Below, one piece after another: positions 6,855 through 11,976 of a DNA stretch of 11,976 bases; position 1 is the stretch's first letter, and each line of letters begins with the position of its first letter. The notes below the pieces were generated by a model. It searched no databases, had not been told where the DNA came from, and was given only the letters and a program-made list of their open reading frames with translations. A program made the translations under genes and the position numbers. Source of the stretch: an uncultured Clostridia bacterium (GTDB lineage: Bacteria; Bacillota; Clostridia; Lachnospirales; Anaerotignaceae); the NCBI GenBank assembly GCA_937888765.1, contig CALASU010000226.1, positions 1 to 11,976 of the forward strand. The letters run 5' to 3'.

Positions 6855-8006
6855 ATGGGCAAGTCAAAAAAAAGTAAGGCAAAGAAAAATAAAGCGAAAA
6901 AGCAGAATATACAGAAAGCAGCACTGACAGCACCTGTTACAAACGAAACACAGGCAGTCATCGAAGCTGCAAAAGTACCCGAAGCAGTCAAAACAGCAGA
7001 AGTTGAAAAAGCTGTGGAAACAGTTGTACAGGAACAGAAAAAGCATTTCCTGACACTGCATCTTTCTCATAAAGGACAGCAGAAAACACTGCACTTCCGT
7101 ATCCGTCACGCAGCAGCGGCCTGCGCAGCAGCGGCACTGGTACTGGGCGGCGCAATCTATACTGCAGGTGCATACCAGAAAACAAAAACTGAACTGCAGG
7201 CTTCCGAGCAGCAGCTTCTGGAAACAGAACGCACAAACCGCAAGCTGGAACAGCGTGCAGAGCTTCTGGAAAACGAAAATAACGAATATACAGAAAACAT
7301 CGAAAAAATCGAAACAAAAACAGAAGAACTGGAAGAGAAGCTGAATGAACTGGAAACAGTAAAGGAAGATCTGTATAACCAGCTGGAAACAATCAACGGT
7401 GTGGATTCCTCCACTGCTGCTCCTGCAAAAGCAAAGCTGGTTTCTATGGAAACACCAGCAGATACCTCTGCCTTTACTGAAGTAGTAAGAACCCCCTATC
7501 ATCAGACAGAACAGCTGTTTGAAAATGTAGATAAAATGACTACACTGCTGAATGATACGAAAGTTTCTTTCAAAGACGTTGCTTTTGAAGTAACACAGAC
7601 AGTAGCCGCACATACATCCGTCCCCACAGGCTGGCCCGTGGAAAGCGGCTATGTTTCCACAGAATTCAATCCTACAGCAGATCCTTCCATCAGCGACGGC
7701 AGAAAGCACAAAGGGATTGATATTGCAACCAGAAGCCAGATCATCCCCGTTTATGCAACAGCTTCCGGTACCGTTGTAAAAGCGGAATACCGTGACGACT
7801 ACGGCTATATGGTAGTGATCGACCACGGCAACGGCTTCACAACATTATATGCACATAACTCTGGTCTGTCTGTAGAAGTCGGCGACACTGTAAAACACGG
7901 TGATGTGATCGCTATGACAGGCAGCACAGGGATGTCCACAGGCGTTCATGTACATTATGAAATCATGCTCAACGGCGTATACCAGAATCCCAGAGATTTT
8001 ATGTAA
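6855..8006 (+). CDS. Membrane-anchored coiled-coil M23 family metallopeptidase
   Basis: A 383-residue predicted peptidoglycan endopeptidase. The N-terminus (1-21) is a strongly basic Lys-rich cytosolic tail, followed by an Ala/Glu-rich linker. A transmembrane helix lies at about 86-107 (HAAAACAAAALVLGGAIYTA), then a long extracellular coiled coil at about 111-181 rich in Glu, Leu and Lys. The C-terminal LytM/M23 domain (about 259-383) keeps all zinc and catalytic residues: H285 and D289 (HKGID), H334 (LYAHN) and H365/H367 (HVH). It is therefore expected to be an active hydrolase rather than an EnvC/NlpD-like activator. AAAGG at 6836-6840 is 14 nt from the ATG, a weak and distant ribosome site, yet no better start is in frame. 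It is monocistronic, with its own promoter and terminator, divergent from the basic-protein operon. Confidence 0.93.
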   Translation: MGKSKKSKAKKNKAKKQNIQKAALTAPVTNETQAVIEAAKVPEAVKTAEVEKAVETVVQEQKKHFLTLHLSHKGQQKTLHFRIRHAAAACAAAALVLGGAIYTAGAYQKTKTELQASEQQLLETERTNRKLEQRAELLENENNEYTENIEKIETKTEELEEKLNELETVKEDLYNQLETINGVDSSTAAPAKAKLVSMETPADTSAFTEVVRTPYHQTEQLFENVDKMTTLLNDTKVSFKDVAFEVTQTVAAHTSVPTGWPVESGYVSTEFNPTADPSISDGRKHKGIDIATRSQIIPVYATASGTVVKAEYRDDYGYMVVIDHGNGFTTLYAHNSGLSVEVGDTVKHGDVIAMTGSTGMSTGVHVHYEIMLNGVYQNPRDFM

Positions 8007-8013
8007 GAACAGT

Positions 8014-8050
8014 AAAGGCTGTCTGCAACCGCAGACAGCCTTTCTTTTTT
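8014..8050 (+). terminator. Rho-independent terminator of the M23 peptidase gene
   Basis: A perfect 13-bp stem, AAAGGCTGTCTGC (8014-8026) and GCAGACAGCCTTT (8031-8043), closes the 4-nt loop AACC and is followed by CTTTTTT (8044-8050). It begins 7 nt after the stop codon. On the minus strand the tail is only moderately T-rich, so it may also act weakly for the convergent operon. Confidence 0.92.
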
Positions 8051-8080
8051 GCTTTCAGTGAATTACGTTATATTTTCTTC

Positions 8081-8157
8081 GCAGAAACGAAGTTTCTGCA
8101 AATAGGATTCCAAAGGGGTTACCCCTTTGGTGGGGGTATTGGGGGCAACGCCCCCAA
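8081..8157. repeat. Run of three intergenic hairpins between convergent genes
   Basis: Three inverted repeats follow each other: GCAGAAAC/GTTTCTGC (8081-8099, 3-nt loop); CCAAAGGGGT/ACCCCTTTGG (8110-8130, single central T); and TTGGGGGC/GCCCCCAA (8139-8157, loop AAC). None has a canonical T-run on either strand. The last is preceded by GGGGGT and resembles the G/C hairpin at 35-54. The 8051-8180 gap otherwise holds no gene. These may help end transcription of the leftward ybjQ operon, which shows no classical terminator, or be a dispersed repeat. Confidence 0.55.
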
Positions 8158-8159
8158 GG

Positions 8160-8189
8160 TCTTTGTCTTTGTCTTTATCTTTATCTGTA
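8160..8189. repeat. Hexanucleotide tandem repeat across the ybjQ stop
   Basis: Five hexamer units on the plus strand: TCTTTG, TCTTTG, TCTTTA, TCTTTA, TCTGTA. On the minus strand they run through the end of the YbjQ-family gene and supply two in-frame TAA codons 6 nt apart (8181-8183 and 8175-8177). It looks like a small slippage repeat. Confidence 0.6.
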
Positions 8190-8501
8190 TACTACTGCTG
8201 TGCCGGATGCTGTTACCATCAGCATACCGTTGTCCGCACCCAGTACTTCATAATCAATGTCGATGCCTACAACTGCATTTGCACCCAGTTCCGCCGCTCT
8301 CTGTTCCATTTCCTTCAGCGCATTCTGTCTTGCATTAACCAGTTCGGATTCATATGTATTGGAACGGCCGCCAAACATATTTCTCATCCCCGCCATCATG
8401 TCTTTTACCATGTTTACACCGGAAATCACTTCACCGAATACGATACCTTTGTACTCTACAATCTGTTTTCCTTCAATACTCTGTGTTGTTGTTACGATCA
8501 T
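8181..8501 (-). CDS. YbjQ-family (UPF0145, heavy-metal-binding-domain-like) protein
   Basis: A 106-residue protein of the YbjQ/UPF0145 family (Pfam PF01906), whose members form small oligomeric cytosolic proteins of unclear function and were once proposed to bind heavy metals. The family pattern is clear: MIVTTTQSIEGK at the start, VFGEVISGVN (21-30), a glycine-rich GMRNMFGGRS (38-47), YESELVNARQNALKEM (50-65), GANAVVGIDIDYEVLG (73-88), and a C-terminal VTASGTAVV (96-104). The length is typical. There are no Cys residues and no evident metal site. AAGGAGGG lies about 7 nt before the ATG. It is separated from the upstream DUF218 gene by only 29 nt, so it is probably the last gene of that operon. 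Confidence 0.93.
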   Translation of the reverse strand: MIVTTTQSIEGKQIVEYKGIVFGEVISGVNMVKDMMAGMRNMFGGRSNTYESELVNARQNALKEMEQRAAELGANAVVGIDIDYEVLGADNGMLMVTASGTAVVYR

Positions 8502-8530
8502 ACTAACACCCTCCTTAAAAATTTATGCAA

Positions 8531-9211
8531 TCAGTCATTTGTCAGATTTCCGTTTCCCTGAATCGGAATCTGTTCGCCCAGATATTTTGGTTTCAGCTTC
8601 AGCCATGCCTGACAGAAGTCCTTTGCCCTTGCCGCCGCTTCCCGCAGATCTCTGTAGCTCTGCCCGCGGTAAACAATATCCTCTGCCGCAACGCCATACG
8701 CTTCCAACCCCAACCTTTCGGCAATATATAATGCTCTTGGCAGATGATACGCCTGTGAAACCACAAGCACCCGCTCTGCACAGAAAATTTCCTTCGCACG
8801 ATACATACTGTCGTAGGTATCAAAGCCTGCATGATCCATAAAAATTACTTCTGAGGAAATTCCACGTTCCAGTGCATATGTCTTCATGGTATTTACTTCG
8901 TCATAGCCCCTTGTGCCATGGTCGCCGCTCATCAGAAGCCTGCCGCTTGCGCCTGCTTCATACAGAGCAAGCCCTTTGTCCAGTCTGTCCCGCAGCATAA
9001 GGCTTGGCGTTCCATCGGGTCTTACCTTACAGCCCAGTACCAGAATACAGTCTGCCTTTTTTTCAGCTGCTTCTTCCACGGAAAGGATTCTTTTTGCCGT
9101 TGTGTGCTTTATATATGCGTTAATTCCAAATAACAGGGCAGCCCCGCACACACCCATACAACAAAGCCAGATGAACAGCCGCTTCCGGACTGCCCGTTTC
9201 TCCCTACTCAT
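8531..9211 (-). CDS. SanA/YdcF-family (DUF218) membrane protein
   Basis: A 226-residue DUF218-domain protein. SanA and YdcF relatives are membrane-associated proteins linked to envelope integrity and vancomycin exclusion; their biochemical activity is not settled. It has a short basic N-terminus, one membrane helix (about 12-32), then the DUF218 domain: ADCILVLGCKVRPDGTPS (53-70), LMSGDHG (93-99), EVNTM (105-109), DTYDS (131-135) and VVSQAYHLPRA (150-160). The catalytic-like Asp, His and Arg residues are kept. The start overlaps the yccF-family stop as ATGA (9208-9211), implying translational coupling, with GAAGG about 10 nt upstream. The domain faces outward by analogy with SanA. Both the length and the motif order fit SanA better than the multi-helix YdcF-like proteins. 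Confidence 0.88.
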   Translation of the reverse strand: MSREKRAVRKRLFIWLCCMGVCGAALLFGINAYIKHTTAKRILSVEEAAEKKADCILVLGCKVRPDGTPSLMLRDRLDKGLALYEAGASGRLLMSGDHGTRGYDEVNTMKTYALERGISSEVIFMDHAGFDTYDSMYRAKEIFCAERVLVVSQAYHLPRALYIAERLGLEAYGVAAEDIVYRGQSYRDLREAAARAKDFCQAWLKLKPKYLGEQIPIQGNGNLTND

Positions 9212-9585
9212 ACGTTACGAACCTTCGCGCCAAAGGGAGTCAGTGCCAATGCCGCAAATTTAAAATGCTGCAGACCGAAAGGAATTCCTATGATTGTCAC
9301 GCAGCACACCGCACCCATTGCCACAGAAGACAATGCCAGTTCAATGCCACAGAACAGCACCCAGATCACATTCAGGATCACAGAGCCGCTGCCCATACTG
9401 CCATAATCAATGGTCTTCCCAAAGGGGCAGAGTGCCATTTTGGCAAATTTGAAGCACTGCATCCCAATCGGCATACCGATCACAGTGATACAGCAAAGGC
9501 ATCCTGCCAGAAACCAGCCCAGCGCAGAAAACAGTCCGCCAAAAATCAACCATGCAATATTTCCCAATACCTGAAACAATGTCAT
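9208..9585 (-). CDS. YccF-family inner-membrane protein
   Basis: A 125-residue YccF-domain membrane protein of unknown function. It has hydrophobic helices at about 5-32 and 66-100, and a clear internal duplication: CCITVIGMPIGMQCFKFAK (31-49) matches CCVTIIGIPFGLQHFKFAA (94-112), each followed by a PFG motif (54-56 and 117-119). Two starts compete: ATG 9591 leaves only 1 nt after AAGGAGG (9593-9599), while ATG 9585 leaves 7 nt and overlaps the previous stop as ATGA, so the latter is used. It is translationally coupled on both sides, to the DUF2161 gene and to the DUF218 gene. YccF proteins have no established biochemical role. Confidence 0.93.
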   Translation of the reverse strand: MTLFQVLGNIAWLIFGGLFSALGWFLAGCLCCITVIGMPIGMQCFKFAKMALCPFGKTIDYGSMGSGSVILNVIWVLFCGIELALSSVAMGAVCCVTIIGIPFGLQHFKFAALALTPFGAKVRNV

Positions 9586-10301
9586 GTCCATTCCTCCTTA
9601 CGTTCCTGCATCTCTTTTCTGTAAAACAATACCGCTTCTTTATAGTCTTCCTGTTCCAAAGCCGCCGCCCCTTCCTCCGAAAGAGCATACACGCCTTTTT
9701 GGATACGCCGAAACCAGTTGTCATAATTCTTCGATAACGGCACAATACAATCTTCCATGCCCAATGTACGAATTTCTTTTGTGGATGTCTGCCCTTTTGC
9801 TTCCAGAAGACAGGCAGCACGGATACTCCGCTCCCGAAATGCCGTCATCAGCTTCTTTCTCGTCATACCGCCTGTGTTGCTGTTCAGATTTCTGCTGTCC
9901 AGTTCTTTCTGCACCTGTTCCCGCTTTTTTCGGTTTTTCCATGCAGTACTGTCAGACGGTTCCAGAATCACATCCACTGTTTTCATCGGGCTGTCCAGTG
10001 CCACTGTCAGAAGCCCCAATTCCAGCCGCTTCAATAAGCGAAGCATATCCTTCCACGCTTTCTGGCGATGCCCTTTTTGAGGTCGGGGAATTGCCACAAA
10101 AACAGATTCCGTCAGACTCTGCCGCTCCAACGCCTGATAGACCAGCTTCAGATTGAATGCCTTTTTCAATTCCACAATAACAAGCTGACCTTCTTTCCGT
10201 GCCGCAATATCACAATGCTTCACTTCTGCCTGCACCTCATAGCCCTCCGCTTCCAGAAAAGATCGGATCGGCTCATACAGCTCTGTTTCCAAAAATGCCA
10301 T
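9582..10301 (-). CDS. DUF2161 PD-(D/E)XK nuclease-fold protein
   Basis: A 239-residue protein matching DUF2161, a predicted PD-(D/E)XK phosphodiesterase family. The N-terminal half has the nuclease core: D31 (CDIAARK), then E44-x-K46 in VIVELKK, and Q56/R60 in YQALER, the usual arrangement of metal-binding and catalytic residues. The central part (about 120-150) is a charged linker. The C-terminal half (about 150-225) looks like a winged helix with SIRAACLLE, TSTKEIRTLG and WFRRIQKGVYALSEEG, a DNA-binding-like module. A role in DNA or RNA processing is plausible but unproven. AGGAG lies 6 nt before the ATG, which starts only 1 nt after the aminopeptidase stop. It overlaps the yccF-family start by 4 nt. 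Confidence 0.85.
   Translation of the reverse strand: MAFLETELYEPIRSFLEAEGYEVQAEVKHCDIAARKEGQLVIVELKKAFNLKLVYQALERQSLTESVFVAIPRPQKGHRQKAWKDMLRLLKRLELGLLTVALDSPMKTVDVILEPSDSTAWKNRKKREQVQKELDSRNLNSNTGGMTRKKLMTAFRERSIRAACLLEAKGQTSTKEIRTLGMEDCIVPLSKNYDNWFRRIQKGVYALSEEGAAALEQEDYKEAVLFYRKEMQERKEEWT
9593..9599 (-). promoter_or_regulatory. Ribosome-binding site fixing the yccF-family start
   Basis: AAGGAGG inside the end of the DUF2161 gene, 7 nt before ATG 9585 but only 1 nt before ATG 9591. Together with the ATGA stop-start overlap at 9582-9585 it selects the shorter, 125-residue product. Confidence 0.85.
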
Positions 10302-10302
10302 G

Positions 10303-11544
10303 TTATTCTCCTGCCATAAAGGCTTCGATTTCTTCCACAGTCTTAATCATAGCAGAGGTCATTACTTCATTTCCGTCTGCTGTTACCAGCACATCATCCT
10401 CAATGCGGATACCGATTTCCCATTCTTCGATATACAGCCCGGGTTCCACTGTCAGCACCATACCGGGCTGCAGCATCCGTTCTGTATATCTGCCGATGTC
10501 ATGCGTTTCTGCTCCCAGATAATGGCTCACGCCATGATAATAATATTTCGCCACATCTTCTTTTGTTTCCGCCAGACCGATTTCTTTCAGTGCCTCAAAG
10601 TAATAGTCTTTCAGCAGTTCATTCAGGGAAGAAAAAGGCACATCCGGGCGGATCGCTTCAATCACTCTTCTCTGCCCCTCTAATACAATATTGTAGATCA
10701 GCTTCTGGCGTTCCGTAAATCTGCCGTTAATGGGGAACGTACGGGAAATATCCCCGTTATACCATTCCACCTGTGCCCCTGCATCTACCAACAGCAGTTC
10801 GCCGTCTGCAACAGTCTGATTATTCGCCATATAATGCAGGATCGTTCCCCGCTTGCCGCCTGCGGCAATGGTCTGAAACGCCTTTTCTTTTACGCCGTTT
10901 TTCAGCAGTGTATAATCAAAATATGCTTCTGCTTCATATTCTTTCATGCCTGCTTTTGCATTCTTCATCATTTCTTCGATGCCAAGACGGGTAATCTCCA
11001 TGGCTTTGCGCATCCGCTCCAGTTCCCATTCTTCTTTAATCAGACGCAGGTCGCCAAATACAGGATACAGGTCGCCAATCACTGCATGAGGTGCATATCT
11101 GTGTACCTTTTCCGCAAACTGCAGTGCAGGAGAAAACGTGTCGTCCCATTCTCTTTTTTCCATATCCAGCCATACTTTTTTGATGCTGTTTTTGAAAATA
11201 TAGGAAGCAAAGGCTTCTTCAAAGGTATCAATCGGCGCAATGTTCTTGATGCCGCTGATGCTTCTTGCTTCTTCCTCTGTCATGTTTGCACCGACCCATT
11301 TCGCCATATCCCCGTTATCTCTGGGGATAAAGAGGGTTTCTTCCACACCTGTTCTTGTTTTTGCCAGAAACAGGATGCAGTTTTCCCGCTCGATGCCTGT
11401 CACATAATAAAAATTACGATCGGGAGAAAAAGGGTATTTTTCATCTCCTCGTTTATAGGGTGCCTGTCCCGCAAAGAGCACTGCTGCAGAAAACAGTTCC
11501 ATGCGCTGAAACAGCTTTTCCCTATTTTTTTTGAATCGTTCCAT
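10303..11544 (-). CDS. Aminopeptidase P family (M24B) metallopeptidase
   Basis: A 413-residue Xaa-Pro aminopeptidase-type enzyme that releases N-terminal residues preceding proline, using two metal ions. The N-terminal creatinase-like domain (about 1-165) includes GQAPYKRGDEKYPFSPDRNFYYVTG in pieces at 26-50. The C-terminal pita-bread domain keeps all five metal ligands: D254 (LLVDAG), D265 (NGDISR), H341 (GVSHYLG), E367 (VEPGLY) and E382 (IRIEDD), with H237 and H348 as likely substrate-contacting histidines. The N-terminus aligns with the usual family start, so it appears complete or nearly so. Unlike the other genes of this operon, it has no recognisable ribosome site before the ATG, because the sequence upstream of 11544 changes in character. 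It is the first gene of the leftward operon in view, 1 nt before the DUF2161 gene. Confidence 0.93.
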   Translation of the reverse strand: MERFKKNREKLFQRMELFSAAVLFAGQAPYKRGDEKYPFSPDRNFYYVTGIERENCILFLAKTRTGVEETLFIPRDNGDMAKWVGANMTEEEARSISGIKNIAPIDTFEEAFASYIFKNSIKKVWLDMEKREWDDTFSPALQFAEKVHRYAPHAVIGDLYPVFGDLRLIKEEWELERMRKAMEITRLGIEEMMKNAKAGMKEYEAEAYFDYTLLKNGVKEKAFQTIAAGGKRGTILHYMANNQTVADGELLLVDAGAQVEWYNGDISRTFPINGRFTERQKLIYNIVLEGQRRVIEAIRPDVPFSSLNELLKDYYFEALKEIGLAETKEDVAKYYYHGVSHYLGAETHDIGRYTERMLQPGMVLTVEPGLYIEEWEIGIRIEDDVLVTADGNEVMTSAMIKTVEEIEAFMAGE

Positions 11545-11567
11545 TGCGCCAGCAGATCCTCTCTGCC

Positions 11568-11819
11568 ATGCTTCTGGCAGTCCTGCTGCTGCAGACCGTT
11601 TCCTGCGCCGAAAGCAGCGAAAATACCGAAGCTGCCGCGGACACCCGTACCACCTCCTTCAGCTTTGCGTACGGTCTTCAGTACAACAATATTCTCGGTG
11701 ACCTCAAGGGCAACGATACAGGCGTAGGCTCCTACTACCAGAGCAAACTCAAAGCAGCAGACAGACTGCTTGAAAAAACCCTCGCAGACTTCGAAAAAAT
11801 CAAGGAAAACCGCGGCTGA
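11568..11819 (+). CDS. Small lipoprotein-like ORF of foreign composition, probably 5'-truncated
   Basis: 83 residues from ATG 11568; the frame is open upstream to TTG 11544. It begins with a hydrophobic stretch, MLLAVLLLQTVSC, that ends in a lipobox-like TVSC, followed by a Ser/Glu/Ala linker and a helical C-terminus (SKLKAADRLLEKTLADFEK). A basic n-region expected of a signal peptide is missing unless the frame extends leftward past 11544. No ribosome-binding site precedes it. Codons are CTC-, ACC-, GGC- and AAC-rich, unlike the CTG/ACA/GCA-rich genes to the left. It begins 24 bp from the divergent aminopeptidase start. I do not recognise the protein. It is either the truncated 5' end of a gene joined here by rearrangement or assembly, or chance. 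Confidence 0.4.
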   Translation: MLLAVLLLQTVSCAESSENTEAAADTRTTSFSFAYGLQYNNILGDLKGNDTGVGSYYQSKLKAADRLLEKTLADFEKIKENRG

Positions 11820-11976
11820 CAGCATTTCTCCCTTCCGTCCGCCGCCGTCTCCGCTTCCAATCCCGAAAAGACCGGTTTCCCGCTCGGATATGAGCAGGCG
11901 CAGGATCGCGCGAAGCTGCGCGCGGGTTTCGCTGGCCGACACAGACATGCCTCCCTTCGGCAGAATTGGTGGTTTA
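11820..11976. other. GC-rich right edge without an assignable gene
   Basis: This stretch is markedly more GC-rich than the rest of the window. Both strands carry open frames. On the plus strand, the frame of the lipoprotein-like ORF stays open after its TGA to the window edge. On the minus strand an ATG at 11948 opens a frame that runs back over the lipoprotein-like ORF. Neither has a good start context or a recognisable domain. A CGCGCG inverted repeat (11907-11924, 6-nt loop) has no T-run. I make no gene call. Confidence 0.5.

Noticed and set aside
10834..11727. 297-residue plus-strand frame over the aminopeptidase
   Set aside because: Antisense to a gene with all five metal ligands conserved; the composition is typical of a shadow frame.
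11400..11948. 182-residue minus-strand frame at the right edge
   Set aside because: It overlaps the aminopeptidase N-terminus and the lipoprotein-like frame, and its ribosome-site spacing is only 1 nt. Its first 40 residues could be real coding from another source, but I cannot support it.
1..11976. CRISPR array, tRNA/rRNA genes, transposase, integrase, toxin-antitoxin or phage genes
   Set aside because: I looked for spaced direct repeats, tRNA-like cloverleafs and recognisable mobile-element proteins on both strands and saw none.

Overview
The window looks like chromosome from a low-to-mid-GC Gram-positive anaerobe of the class Clostridia, probably Lachnospirales-like. This is inferred from AAGGAGG-type ribosome-binding sites before most genes, a textbook sigma-A promoter, the Firmicutes order tsaE-tsaB-rimI, a Lon-like protease of the AAA_32 type, and ACA/GCA/CTG-rich codon use. 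No 16S or other taxonomic marker is present. Almost all of the window is gene-dense, ordinary housekeeping DNA.

Left block, minus strand, about 6680 down to 166. One likely operon starts at a candidate extended -10 promoter (6649-6678) and ends at a U-tailed hairpin (166-209). Its genes run in this order: a 90-residue Lys/Ala-rich basic protein; a 651-residue membrane-anchored protein with a Glu-rich N-terminus and a predicted beta-propeller; tsaE; tsaB; rimI; and a Lon-like ATP-dependent protease. TsaE and TsaB serve t6A modification of ANN-decoding tRNAs, and RimI acetylates a ribosomal protein. tsaD is not in the cluster.

Middle, plus strand, 6739-8050. A divergent, strongly predicted promoter (TTTACA, 17 bp, TATAAT) drives a membrane-anchored coiled-coil M23 metallopeptidase for cell-wall remodelling. 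A perfect 13-bp hairpin plus T-run terminates it. A palindromic, AT-rich element upstream of the promoter resembles a WalR box. Between this gene and the next block lies a run of short hairpins, one of which resembles a hairpin at the left window edge.

Right block, minus strand, 11544 down to 8181. A second tightly packed operon encodes an M24B aminopeptidase P, a DUF2161 PD-(D/E)XK nuclease-fold protein, a YccF-family membrane protein, a SanA/YdcF-family (DUF218) membrane protein, and a YbjQ-family protein. Starts and stops overlap or nearly touch.

Right edge, 11545-11976. The character changes abruptly: higher GC, CTC/ACC/CGC codons, and a small lipoprotein-like ORF that starts only 24 bp from the aminopeptidase start, with no room for promoters or ribosome sites. 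I read this as a junction (rearrangement, insertion or chimeric contig end) and treat annotation beyond about 11545 as uncertain. I did not find a convincing new multi-gene system. The best leads are the acidic/basic protein pair, the possible WalR site and the right-end junction.
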